From Cyclina sinensis (Eukaryota > Mollusca > Bivalvia > Venerida > Veneridae), in contig JAAONU010000016.1 in NCBI GenBank assembly GCA_012932295.1, positions 28,705,290 through 28,769,289 on the forward strand: DNA of 64,000 nucleotides. Direction: 5' to 3'. Numbering within the stretch: position 1 is the first letter of the stretch; every line of letters starts with the position of its first letter. Under the pieces are notes generated by a model. The model worked only from the letters and a program-made list of their open reading frames with translations. It did not search any database and was not told the DNA's origin. Below, one piece after another: positions 12,301 to 23,200 of this stretch. The position numbers and the translations under genes were made by a program.

Positions 12301-12591
12301 TTAAAATATCACAAACCAATGGCATAGTAATAGTATAATAGGACTAGAATGGGTCATAAATCGGGATGCTTACATATCGTCATCAATAAAAAGTTTGGCA
12401 CGCGTTATACCACATAAACAAACTTTCTGACAATCTTTAAAATCTTTTAACAAAAGGCTATCCGTAGCCTTTTCAATAAAACTGTTAAGTTCATAAGAAA
12501 AATGCATTTTATTCTTTCGTGAGTCGGGCAACGATTGCAGTGCAGCCGCCATTTTAAAGTCATGTGACTTTAAACCGTTTTCGCACTTCAT
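9090..12591 (-). CDS. PEX26: Peroxisome assembly protein 26 (PEX26), five exons
   Basis: Seen: minus-strand exons 12374-12591, 11120-11260, 10075-10415, 9475-9618 and 9090-9340 join in frame into 364 codons plus stop. Domains: an N-terminal helical region, an exon 2 block around LCVLCIQALAEMNQWQDVLP, an exon 3 block around ALYIEHVMLPQGRLLLVPQF, an acidic linker, and a hydrophobic segment at about residues 261-290 followed by a helical tail. Known: PEX26 is a tail-anchored peroxisomal membrane protein that docks the PEX1-PEX6 AAA ATPase, which extracts the PEX5 import receptor for reuse. The exon 2 and 3 blocks align closely with vertebrate PEX26 (IQALAEM; ILL; LPxG), and the single C-terminal anchor fits. 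It is longer than the human protein (305 aa), mainly in the linker and tail. Met14 (ATG at 12550-12552) lies in AAAATGGCGGC, a better context than Met1 at 12591, so the true product may be 351 aa. Confidence 0.88.
9319..9332. repeat. (AC)7 microsatellite within PEX26 exon 5
   Basis: A pure AC run, read as GT on the coding strand and giving Val-Cys-Val-Cys-Val next to the membrane anchor. Confidence 0.8.
9475..9618 (-). CDS. PEX26: PEX26 exon 4 (transmembrane anchor)
   Basis: 144 bp after a T-rich TTTTCAG acceptor, donor GTTTGT. It encodes GLLKIALAVVSFCILAKLLL, the tail-anchor helix expected near the PEX26 C terminus. Confidence 0.8.
10075..10415 (-). CDS. PEX26: PEX26 exon 3
   Basis: 341 bp between a TTTCAG acceptor and a GTAAGTT donor. 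The split Cys120 joins exon 2 to ILLHARVKEYTQC. It then encodes the YIEHVMLPQGRLLL block and an acidic Asp/Glu/Ser/Thr-rich linker. Confidence 0.88.
11120..11260 (-). CDS. PEX26: PEX26 exon 2
   Basis: 141 bp between an ATTACAG acceptor and a GTAAGA donor. It encodes RNCLEQLCVLCIQALAEM and onward to STVIQL, the best-conserved PEX26 block. It is flanked by single-base and two-base split codons that match exons 1 and 3. Confidence 0.88.
12374..12591 (-). CDS. PEX26: PEX26 exon 1
   Basis: 72 codons plus AT, donor GTAAGC starting at 12373. An upstream in-frame TAG closes the frame. It encodes FIEKATDSLLLKDFKDC, matching the first helical repeat of PEX26. The split Met73 codon is completed by exon 2. 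Confidence 0.83.
12550..12568 (-). promoter_or_regulatory. YY1/TISU-like start context and M-box of PEX26
   Basis: On the minus strand, GTCATGTGAC (an M-box/E-box palindrome, 12559-12568) precedes AAAATGGCGGC over Met14. The latter fits the YY1 consensus and resembles the TISU initiator of short-5'UTR housekeeping genes. Two further CACGTG boxes lie upstream at 12994-12999 and 13031-13036. Confidence 0.4.
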
Positions 12592-14090
12592 GTTTTCGTA
12601 CTAATGCTTAGTTTAATACACTACACCATATGAATGTTGTCTCATTTACAAGACGTCCAGTGGGCACTCGGTTTTTTTTACACCTGCCCTAAAATTTCAT
12701 CCCAAAAATGAAACAAATGCGATGGATATTGCCCTTCAACATCCTAACGTGGCAAAGATACCTTGCCTACGTAAAAATGTAGACTGGAACGGACTGACGG
12801 ACAATAAATTAGCCATAGAGTCATCATTAGAAGGCATTTCAAACATCAATATTTTACTCATCGAATCCTGAAATTCAGTGTACCACTGATAGAGTGATCT
12901 TGGAATACAAAACCAAATTTTCAAGCTCTTTCGGTCTATAATTGTTGGAAACGCCTGTAACAATTAATCGTAAGTATTTTTAGTATTTTTAGTCACGTGT
13001 ATAGGTCTGTTTGTCTGGGACAGACTTGTCCACGTGCTTTGAAAGACCTACAAATGTACGCGGGCGATTTGGTTATTAGTGTAGGTCATTCTAAAATGTA
13101 TAGTCCTGTGTTAAACAATTTAATTAAATCATAAAAAATATATATAATGCATTAATATGAAAAGGGTAGTGCAACAAAGATTCAGTATCATCTTAAAAAT
13201 CTGTGATAGTTTTTAGCGTAAAACAGTAATTTAACATGTATGAATCTGAACAGAGACCTTCTATAACATGATGTTATGTATATAAGGTCTCTGACCTGTG
13301 TAAGGTTCATATCGCTACTCTGATTAAAATATCCTAGACAGCAGGAAAATCTCGCTGTTTACCTCGTACATAGGCCTTTATGTGTAGAAAAGGCACGTAC
13401 ACGGGAAATATGAAATCTAACGAGTGCTTCTCTCTACGGTGGCACAGGTTCCCTGTGCGCAGGTCTTTCCAACATAAAAAGGTCTTGTACTCGGTCGATA
13501 CAATATTTTCGAGAAACTCGCTTTTGCACCAGAGGTTCGTGCAGTCATAGCTTGTGGCTTGAAATTATATTTTTAGTCATTTCAGGAGTCTTTACTGTAT
13601 CCTAGCCTCTTTTCTCCTTATAGAGAAAATACATAAAACGTAGCCAGTCCAACAAGAAGTTGGAGAACAGTCTTAAATTTAAATGTTAGTTGATAAAAAA
13701 TCAATCATTAGCAAAAATGCCTGGTTCCTGAGTATGCTCATGAAAAAAAAAAGTAAAAAAAAATATTTACAGACTTGTCAACTTATCGTTTGTGAGCAGA
13801 AAAAATACATCGATGGTTTCAGATATTGCAGGGAGACTAAAGTTGAGCTAGTATGAGTCTAAGTGTTTCTAAAACAGAATTAGAATTCTTTTTCATGGCA
13901 TGATACACCTATCAATAGCTAGCCCCTTCGTTTGAGGACACACCTAGCACTAATTTTCGACAACTATAAATCTGGTCATGGAAAAATTCTGTCTAGACTC
14001 CGGGTGCCATGGTTGCTACTGCAGCGAAAACCTCTCGGGGATATAAAATCCAGCAAAGTCTTTCACCAAATCTACTAAAAATCCAACCTG
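12592..14090. other. PEX26 upstream region, no recognised gene
   Basis: Holds the probable PEX26 promoter, with CACGTG at 12994-12999 and 13031-13036. A 75-codon minus-strand frame at 12736-12963 resembles nothing I recognise and may be a chance frame. The rest shows no exon. Confidence 0.5.
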
Positions 14091-14714
14091 TCAAGATTTC
14101 CTGCAATCTAAAGTCCCTTGTCTCATCACCTTCCCTCTTACGTCCACCATCTCAGTAGACCGAAACATTCTTTCAGATACTCGTCGATTTTGTACTTTAT
14201 AGTAGGGCGAGGAAGAGTCGTGGTATGTTGATAGAGCCTCGGTCTCTAAACCAGAAAGTAATTTATTGATTGAGGGAAATTCGCCAGCGGAATTTGCCAC
14301 CTCCTTTCGGACAACTAATGGACAAACCATTAGGTCTGACAAGTCACTAGGAGAAGTTAAGATGCAAGAGCTATATTTGGATTCAGTGTTTATTACTTTG
14401 CAAAATGAATTGTTTATCAGAACTCCAGTGTGCATATGATACAAGTGGAGCGATGATATAAAGTGAGAAAGTTTTAATTTCAATGCACTTAACTGATTCT
14501 CAAAGCTAATGTATTGGATAAATATTGCAGCCAAGAAGCATGTTTCGTTATTTATTACGTCAACAAGACAGGACATAGATAATTTGGTATCTAAGGGCAA
14601 TTTGGGAATGACAGATAGGGCGTTTATATTTAGGTCAACTTTGTCACCTGCTTTGTCGGAAGTCGAAGATCTTGTAAAGTAGTCATGAAAACAAAACAAA
14701 AAAAATGAACTCAA
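14091..14714 (-). CDS. Unrecognised 207-codon open frame, possible terminal exon
   Basis: Seen: one open frame on the minus strand, unusually long for this AT-rich DNA and free of simple repeats, ending TGA at 14091-14093. A plausible acceptor sits inside it: a T-rich tract ending TTTACAAG, with exon start at about 14670. The real exon could then be about 193 codons beginning SSTSDKAGDKVDLN. The middle is hydrophobic/helical (FLAAIFIQYISFENQLSALK) and the C terminus is basic and Ser/Arg-rich. No domain, catalytic motif or signal peptide was recognised. Neighbours give no hint: PEX26 lies downstream on the same strand, and a repeat element begins 40 bp upstream. It may be the 3' exon of a minus-strand gene, a retrocopy or chance. 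Confidence 0.4.
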   Translation of the reverse strand: MSSFFLFCFHDYFTRSSTSDKAGDKVDLNINALSVIPKLPLDTKLSMSCLVDVINNETCFLAAIFIQYISFENQLSALKLKLSHFISSLHLYHMHTGVLINNSFCKVINTESKYSSCILTSPSDLSDLMVCPLVVRKEVANSAGEFPSINKLLSGLETEALSTYHDSSSPYYKVQNRRVSERMFRSTEMVDVRGKVMRQGTLDCRKS

Positions 14715-14754
14715 GTACGCATTTCTATAAATAAAACGTATTAATAAAAATTTT

Positions 14755-16368
14755 AAACAAGAAATGTGTCACAGATACGAATGCCCCCGAAACAAGGCAA
14801 TGGTCACAGTCATAGTAGCATATAACTTGATGTTACCTTGATCATTTGTGCAAAAAAATGCAGTCTGTGAAAACTAGAACTGCCACTGTACAAGCGCCAA
14901 TACCCACCGATATGGGAACATATTACTTTATATCACGGACAAAATTAAAGTATGAAAAATTAAAAAGGGCAATAATTCCAAAATTATGCAAAAGAGAGTA
15001 ATGGTTCTTGGGCACTGCACTTCTCCTCATTTGTGCAAAATAAAAGCAGTCTGTGAAAATTAGAACTGCCACTGTACAAGCGCCAATACCCCCGCATGCT
15101 GTTTTTTCAGTAGGGTATTGATATATGGGAACATGTTACTTTATGCCACAGACAAAAATAAAGTATGAAAAATTAAAAAGAGCAATAATTTCAAAATTAT
15201 GAAAAAGAGAGTTATGGTTCTTGGGCACTGCACTTCTCTTCAATGAGATCTATTTATCTATGAAGTTTCAAGCTGACACCTTCAATAGTTTTTGAGTTAT
15301 GCCCCGGACAATCAAAACCCGACAGCCCCAAAATTATGCAAAAGAGAGTTATGGCTCTTAGGCACTGCACTTTTCCTCAATGAGATTTATTTATCTATGA
15401 AGTTTCAAGTTGATACCCCCAATACTTTTTTAGTTAAGTCCCGGACAAAAATTAAGTATGGAACATTATAAAGGGCAATGCACTTCTCCTCAATGAGATC
15501 TATCCATCTATGATTCAAGTTGGTACTTCCAATACTTTTTGAGTTATGCTCCGGACAAAAATCAAGTATGAAAAAATTCAAAGAGCAATAATACTTAAAT
15601 AATGCAAACGAATGTTATGGTTCTAAGGCACTGCACTTTTCCTCAATGAGATTTATTTATCTATGAAGTTTCAAGTTGATGTCTCCAAAACAAAGTTATG
15701 GCCAAGACAAAAATTAAGTATAAAAATTTCAAAAGGGTAATAATTCCAAATTATGCAAAAGAGAGTTATGATTTTTAGGCACTGCACGTAAGATCTATCC
15801 ATCTATGAAATTTTAAGTTGATACCTCTAATACTTTTTGAGTTATGCCCTGGACAACAATTAACTATGAACAATTTTAAAGGGCAATAATTCCAAAATTA
15901 TGCAACAGAGAGTTATGGTTCCTAAGCACTGCACTTTTCCTCAATGAGATCTATTTATCTATAAAGTTTCAAGTTGATACCTCCAATACTTTTTGAGTTA
16001 TGCCCCGCACAAGCAAAAATTACAAAGGCAGATTATTCAAAATATGAATGAGCTGGAGTTATGGGTTTTGTGCACTGCACTTTGCCTCATCACCAACAAC
16101 CTATATTCCAAGTTTGAAGTCAGTCTCATGTATACTTTGTGAGAAAATGGCCGAACAAAGAAAACTGATAAGGAGATATAACTCAAGAATTATCATGGCT
16201 AGAGTGATGATTTTTTGTGCACTGCACACTTCTGCTCATAGCCATCAAGCTATATTCCAAGTTTGAACTCAATATCTTGTATACTTTTGGAGTAATGCTC
16301 CGGACAAAATGGAGACGGACGGACGGACGATTCGATTACTACATGCCTCCCTTCGAAAGCATAAAATG
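14755..16368 (+). mobile_element. Repeat-cored interspersed element, copy 2
   Basis: It starts AAACAAGAAATGT then ATGCCCCCGAAAC, and ends ATGCCTCCCTTCGAAAGCAT. The core is about eight degenerate units of roughly 170-200 bp, each with TTATGCAAAAGAGAGTTATGG, GGCACTGCACTT and CCGGACAAAAATTAAGTATG words. It shares its first 13 bases with the reverse of copy 1 but has a different core. Non-coding. Confidence 0.72.
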
Positions 16369-17999
16369 AAAAAGTATAAAAGAAGGACCCAGGCGGTTGT
16401 TTGATTTAAACAGAGGCCCCTCTTCAAAAGACTTAACTGTTGTTTCAAAGCTGAATCAATTCTAAATACACTTGTTCTAAGAAACAACATTCTTTCACGT
16501 ATTTTTTTAAAGCATAATGAGGCTGTTGTATCACAATGCCGATTGCTTAAAACGTGGTTTGTTTATACACCTGTTCAATACTTTTGTCAGAATAGATTCC
16601 ACAGTCGTGATTTGAACGATTTTAAAGTCTTTGGATTAGAGAATATTCGCCGTACGTAGTCAAAACTGCATTTTATTAACGTTGCATATTACATAAACTG
16701 CTTATCTTGACGGTTCATTTACTGAGTAATCACCAATGAACAAAGACATATATTTCTTTCCATAATATTATTGTTAAGAAAAATCAACCATTCCATTACG
16801 GCGACCTTTCATCAGTGAATAAAATTGTCTTCCACAGTGGCATTAGTTTAAGACAGGATGCATATTAATTTTATGCCGATTGCAAGTCTTTCTGTAAGTG
16901 CATTTTATTCACGATAAGTTTCACACAGATAATCCGGGCAGTTTTACTTCAGCCTTTCTGAAAGCCAAACAATACATAGCTAGGTCAGCGCTCCTTTTAT
17001 CAGCGGCTTGATGTGAACTTCCTCTTCTCCAGCTTGCGTGGAGCCAGTGCAACAAGTTCTTTCGATCTTTGTGGAACAGGTCACTAAATACAGGTCACTA
17101 AATACAGGTATACAGGTCACTAAGTACAGGTCACTAAATACCGGAACGTCTGATGGAACACGGACGGAAAAAAACCACAACCGTGATTATAATGTATAAA
17201 GTCCAACGACATTCATGCTTAAAAGAATCTAAGCAATTAAATCGCATAATCCATATGATAAACCTTAAAGATAAGTATTTAGAAGAAAAAATGTTTCGAT
17301 GAAAATACAAAAATGTAAGGAACATGGGAAAAATCAATGAACTAGGTAAACATGTAACAAGTTTATGGAAATGAATTTATGATAGCAGTAAATGAAAATT
17401 CAACCTGATGAAAAAACTAAAGTTAATCAAATTACTAGTACCGAATATTCAGCGATTTGTGACCGCCCAAAAAATCCACGAAGTAAGGAAACAAAATGAT
17501 TTCAGCTCTCGCCTAAGCAATAAATGTAAGCGCAATTGAAAGAGTTACAAAGAGCAAAATTAATTGACCGATTGATTTTCTGACAAAACAAAAAAATGAA
17601 AATATGTAAGAATAGTTAAAATAAAAGAAACGAAATATAAATTATGTTTTAATCAAAAGTACGCCAAATAATTAAACTGCAGGTACAGAGAACTTTGTTA
17701 AACAGAACATTTTTCTTAAAAATGTGAAGTATTCCGCTTCACAGACAAGTTCTAAATAACACAAGGCCATTAATTAAAGAATATACAAAGATCAGTATAC
17801 TTGGAGAAGATTTCTATAACATCATCTTATTCAGGAGTTTTAGGAAAGATAAAATGTTCTTAAAAATTTGAAAACGAGCCATTCTTAAAAAAAAAAACTT
17901 TTAAGAAAAAAAGCAAAAACAAGTTTCTGTAAGCCATTTCACTGAAAAAAGTACCAGATACCTAAATCTTAACAGTAAATCGATAATAGATAATAGAGT
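16369..17999. other. Intergenic with a short tandem motif
   Basis: No supportable gene. At 17078-17143 the word ACAGGTCACTAAATACAGGT recurs about four times with variation. Confidence 0.5.
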
Positions 18000-18810
18000 G
18001 TGTGCTTAACCAAGTAAGGAAGAGATCGTGTGCTAAACCAAGTACGGAAGATATCGTGTGCTTAACCAAGTAAGGAAGAGATCGTGTGCTTAACCAAGTA
18101 CGGAAGATACCGTGTGCTTAACCAAGTAAGGAAGAGATCGTGTGCTTAACCGAGTACGGAAGAGATCGTGTGTTTAACCAAGTACGGAAGAGGTCGTGTG
18201 CTTAACCAAGTACGGAAGATATCGTGTGCCTAACCAAGTAAGGAAGAGATCGTGTGCCTAACCAAGTACAGAAGATATCGTGTGCTTAACCAAGTACGGA
18301 AGATATCGTGTGCTCAACCAAGTACGGAAGATATCGTGTGCTCAACCAAGTAAGGAAGATATCGTATGCTTAACAAAGTACTGAGGAGATCGTGTGCTTA
18401 ACCAAGTAAGGAAGAGATCGTGTGCTTAACAATGTAAGGAAGAGATCGTGTGCTCAACCAAGTAAGGAAGAGATCGTGTGCTTAACCAAGTACGGAAGAT
18501 ATCGTGGGCTTAACCAAGTACGGAAGATATTGTGTGCCAAACCAAGTAAGGAAGAGATCGTGTGATTAACCAAGTAAGGAAAATATCGTGTGCTTAGCCA
18601 TGTAAGGAAGAGATCGTGTGCTTAACCAAGTACAGAATATATCGTGTGCTTAACCAAGTAAGGAATAGATCGTGTCCTTAACCAAGTAAGGAAGAGATCG
18701 TGTGCTTAACCAAGTACGGAAGAGATTGTGTGTTTAATCAAGTACGGAAGAGATCGTGTGCTTAACCAAGTACGGAAGATATCGTGTGCTTAACAAAGTA
18801 AGGAAGAGAT
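18000..18810. repeat. 28-bp satellite array
   Basis: About 29 head-to-tail copies of a 28-bp unit containing GTGTGCTTAACCAAGTA and GGAAGAGATC. Variation is concentrated at a few positions (TAAGG versus TACGG, AGAGATC versus AGATATC). Confidence 0.93.
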
Positions 18811-19585
18811 CATATGATTTAAAAACAAAGGAAGCGTCCTATTCATTACTAAGTATGGAAGAGGTCGTATTATCTATCAAGTATGGAAGATGTCATATCA
18901 ACCAGATAATGAAGAGTTTATACTATTAACCAAATAAGGAACATATCTTATTTGTATTTTTAGCCAAGTTAGGAAGCAATAACATTAATAACTAAATATG
19001 GAACAGATAATATTTATATTATTTGCCAAGTAAGGAAGCAGTTACATTTATAACCAAACAAGGAATAGATCGTTTTTAAATTATTAGTCAAGTAAGGAAG
19101 CAGTCACATTAACAACCAAATAAGGAAAAAGTCATATTTTTAGCTATTATTAGACAAGTAAAGAAGCAATCACATTAATGACCAAATAAGGAAGAGATCA
19201 TATTATTTATATTACTAGGCAAGTAAGGAAGCAGTCACATTGATAATTGAATTAGGAAGAGGTCACATTACATGTATTTATCTTATTAGTCCAAAAAAGG
19301 AAGTAGTTACATTAATAACCAAATAAGGAAAATGTCATATTAATACTTTTAGCCAAGAAGGGAAGCAGTTACATTTAATAACCAAATACGGAAGAGATCA
19401 TATTTCTTTTTACATTATTAGCCATGTACGGAAGCAATATTTTTTATAACCAAATAAGTAAGAGATAATATTTTTTATGTTATTAGCTAGGTAAGGAAGC
19501 AGTCACATTAATAACCAAATAAGGAAGAGGTCGTATATATTTTCGATATCATAAAACAAGTTAGGAAGGGACGCATTTTTCAGTT
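18811..19585. repeat. Degenerate compound array related to the 28-bp satellite
   Basis: The core AACCAAATAAGGAAGAGATC alternates with AGCCAAGTAAGGAAGCAGTC, separated by AT-rich stretches of TATTATTTATATTATTAG type. The units are longer and more diverged than in the adjoining 28-bp array, whose AAGTAAGGAAGAGATC core they share. Confidence 0.75.
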
Positions 19586-19604
19586 CCTAATAAAAAATAA
19601 ACGT

Positions 19605-19650
19605 GCTGTTATGTTTTGTTCTGTCCTATTCTGTTCTGTTCTGTTCTGTT
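19605..19650. repeat. (TGTTC)n microsatellite
   Basis: Runs of TGTTC/TGTCC pentamers. Confidence 0.8.
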
Positions 19651-20065
19651 CATATTCGATTTTGTTCAACACGGACAACCTTGAATTTTAAGCAGGAAAA
19701 ACGTAGAATTATTTCAAGACATTCACCTTAACTAAAAGGTAGGGGCTGAATGCTGAACTTTTTGTTATTAGAATTTCACACTCACTCTCTTCAATGTGAA
19801 AAAAGAGGTTTCGTTTCAAGGACTGATATATTTCATCAGGACGTTCGCCTTTTATTCTCAACAATCCACATATATTGGATGAGAAAAATAAAACTTTATT
19901 TGTATATTTCGGCCGACCAAACTGTGGTTAATTTGTTGAATTGAAAAATTTCATTTGGTGTTGTAGTATGATAAACTTGAAACACACTCACTCACCCACG
20001 TATTGACCTTAGCATTTTAGAAGTTTATTATCTTGTCTCTACCATATGCTGACACTCCCAGACTT

Positions 20066-20074
20066 TATTTATAA
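20066..20074 (+). promoter_or_regulatory. Candidate TATA box of the ShKT locus
   Basis: TATTTATAA about 85-90 bp before the signal-peptide ATG, leaving room for a short 5' UTR. Confidence 0.4.
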
Positions 20075-20156
20075 GGACAGTTTATCAAAAAGGTTCTCAT
20101 CATAAGTTACTATTTCTCAGGAGTTTTATTTCTCTCCGTTTTGTACGAACAAAAAT

Positions 20157-20271
20157 ATGTTACTGATTTTACTGATACCTCTGCTTGCCCATTCGGGGGT
20201 GTTCGGGCAATTTACAATGGCTCCTCCGCTTGCAACGTCAGCTCCGTCGTTATCGAATTCGTTCGACCCAA
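20157..20271 (+). CDS. ShKT locus exon 1 (signal peptide)
   Basis: ATG at 20157, donor GTGAGT at 20272. It encodes a hydrophobic signal peptide then a Ser/Pro-rich start (FTMAPPLATSAPSLSNSFDP), ending phase 1. It is the only signal-peptide exon I could find in the whole locus. Confidence 0.75.
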
Positions 20272-23200
20272 GTGAGTATAATTTTGTTTAAAATGGAACT
20301 TAAAAGCTCAATAATAGACGAACATGGCTTGTATTTCCAGTTTTAGGTTTAAGTTTTCCAATGAAAGGAAAACTATGTTTAAAATGTATATTAACCAGCG
20401 ACATTCATGCTTAAAAGAAGCTAGGTATTAAAATCGCACAATGCACATGAGTAACGTTAAAAGATAATTGTATAGAAGGGAAAAAATATTTTGATGTAAG
20501 CTCTTGTATAGAAAAGCCAAATTGCCATTGTATACATGTTACAAATAAACGCCAAGATCTATGTAGAAACAGGCAGCAGATGCCTCCAACCTCGTCAAAT
20601 ACATTTTTTAAGTGAACATGAGCTGTCAAGTAAATTATACTTTACTTGCGGTCAATTCTATGTTGTTTTAACAAGTTTGTGTTGACACTGGTAGACATCT
20701 ACTTATTTCAGTACACTAGTTACATCTAACCGTGGAGGTCAGCTCATTCTCTCATATTATGTTCCATATTTGCCTTCGCTTAAAATTACATGCGACACTT
20801 CCAAGAATACGTGTGTAGGCAGATTAATTTCAAAATCTTCGAACATAAGTAAAGTATACATATAAAAATAAGTTTAGCAAGTTTGAAAGTAGATTCCCCG
20901 TATATCAAAGTAAAATTGAATACAATGAAGACAAAGGTACCTACCACTCAACTAATTTATTAACAAGAATTGCGTGTTGGTATTTACTGAAAGTGTTGAT
21001 ATAAAAAACGAATTTCATCACTGAAAGACACTAAGGTTGGTAGGGAAAAATCACAGATAATGTCAATATCTTGTTTGTCCTCTATCTGCAACCCAAACTG
21101 TCTCACATCGCCTCCTCACGCAGCACATCATCTGTCTGATGATATATAGAGGTATCAATGCTCACTCCTCATGAAAAGCACGTTAAATGTCACGCACGTT
21201 ATTGACGTCACGTTCTCTAAATCTTACGGCCTAGGACATCCCACAGATGTTCAATTGATGAAAGATCCGGCGACATTGCAGGCCACAGAATCACGTTCAC
21301 ATTGTTTTGGCGTAGAATGTTCTGTGTATGCCTCGCTGAGTGATGACGTGCGTTGTCCTGCTGGAATATCTTGACGTTCTGTTGATGTAGAAAAAGTACC
21401 ACCACTGGCAGGATACTTTCGTCACTGCAATTAGGTCTGACCCCGAACTGCAGCTGTAGACCAAGGCAGACATGCATGTGGCAAATGCCAAAGATACTGG
21501 TGTTGCAACTCTTAAGACGTTTGATTTTCTGCCAGTGTTTTGGTTCCTTGGGCTGTGACAAATTCGGTCTAGCCATCGTGGTAAATTCCAACCCACACAA
21601 TGACGATATATATTGGTCAGGCATGACGTTTTCAGGCTTTAGCCTTTCACTCCTTTGCACAGCACGAATCTTACGATCAGCAAAAGATAGGTTAGACAAA
21701 ATTCAGCGGAGACTGATCATTCCATTCCACTGTCTACGTGTTTTGCGCCGATGAATTCGAGCCCACTGAACACGTGCCTGGTGATTTCTAACCGTCAACG
21801 GAACGTCCATGAAGGCGTTCAGCGCGCAACCTTTTCTCAACGGTCATGTCACAAACTCTGTTTCCGACGAACTAACTCCCGGTATAAATCTGTCACGTCG
21901 TGTTGTTGTCACTTTGTAGCGATCCTCTCGAGCCGTCGTTTTACGCCAGATCATGGTCTGTCTGAGACGCTACTTTTCAGTTGTTATTTAGTCTTAAGAC
22001 GAGATGGCGACAAATCTCTCTTTCCTCCATACCAGCCTTAAGCATTCAAATAGCTCTTTGACGTCGATCTAACGTCACTGATAAACGACTCCTTATTTCG
22101 TTTCCAGTTGAAATTTGTGCAGCTTTTCCGGTATTAAGACCATATGTTGTGTGACACTCTCACGGTATCTTCGATTTGGCCAATCGGCGCTAAATATTTT
22201 ATCTGTATATATATTTCATAGACAATATGTTTTAGTTATTGCCCTTTGTAATTTTTCATACTTAATTCTTGTCCGGGGGATATCTTGAAAGGTATTAAAG
22301 ATATTATCTTGAAACTTCATACGTGAATAGATCTCACAGTGGAGAGGTGTAGGGCTTAGGAACCATAACTCTCTTTTGCATAATTTTGGTATTATTGCCC
22401 CTTGTCATTTTTTCATACTTAATTCTTGTCCGGGGCCTATCAATTCCCCATTCCATAGAAAAAAAGTTAAATAACTGGTATGCTATCGTCAGGCGACACG
22501 TCCGACTCGCGGAGTTCTAGTTTATTGAAACGAATGAAATCAGTTCTGAAGTAAGATTGAAATAACTGTCAGTTATTCTTACTTGTTTATGAAAAACAAT
22601 TCTGTAAAGTTGCCATGCTAACATGGCTTTTTACCAGTTTAAAATATCTTGTTTTCAGATTGCAAAGATAAAATGGACAATTGCTGGAAAATGCCAGAAT
22701 CCAACTGTAGAGCGCCATATGAAGACTGGGCAAAACAATATTGTCCTAACCGATGTGGATACTGTATTGGTGAGAGCTTTAAACTTCAGCTACAATCAAT
22801 CATGTGATTAAAGAAACCTGGCTTAGATACACCATATTCTATTTTACACTGAAAGAGAAACGTCTCATATTTTAAAGTTATTATTTTAAAAACAATGGTG
22901 TCTGTGATTTAAAAGTAAATGCCTTCATCGGACGCCGTCAAGGCCATGTTTTCGATGGAAGTGGTGTTTAAAAGTACAGGAATTCATAATTTTATGGTTG
23001 ATTCTGTAATTATGACCATTGCTTGCTGATATGTTGAAGTTAATTTCTGCTATGAGGACCTTAACTACATTTTGACATGCTACTTGTATTAGCATTCATT
23101 CAATATTTTTGGAATGTTCAGTTCATCTAAAACTAGAAAAAAACTGTAAAATATCAGTGTTTTATTAAGTACATTTTGTAACTCTTATGGCTCAAATCTG

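Noticed and set aside
18000..18810. CRISPR-like array
   Set aside because: The 28-bp units are directly head-to-tail without unique spacers, and the sequence is from an animal genome.
21476..22041. Plus-strand frames of 92 and 96 codons
   Set aside because: They are the opposite strand of the Tc1 transposase relic.
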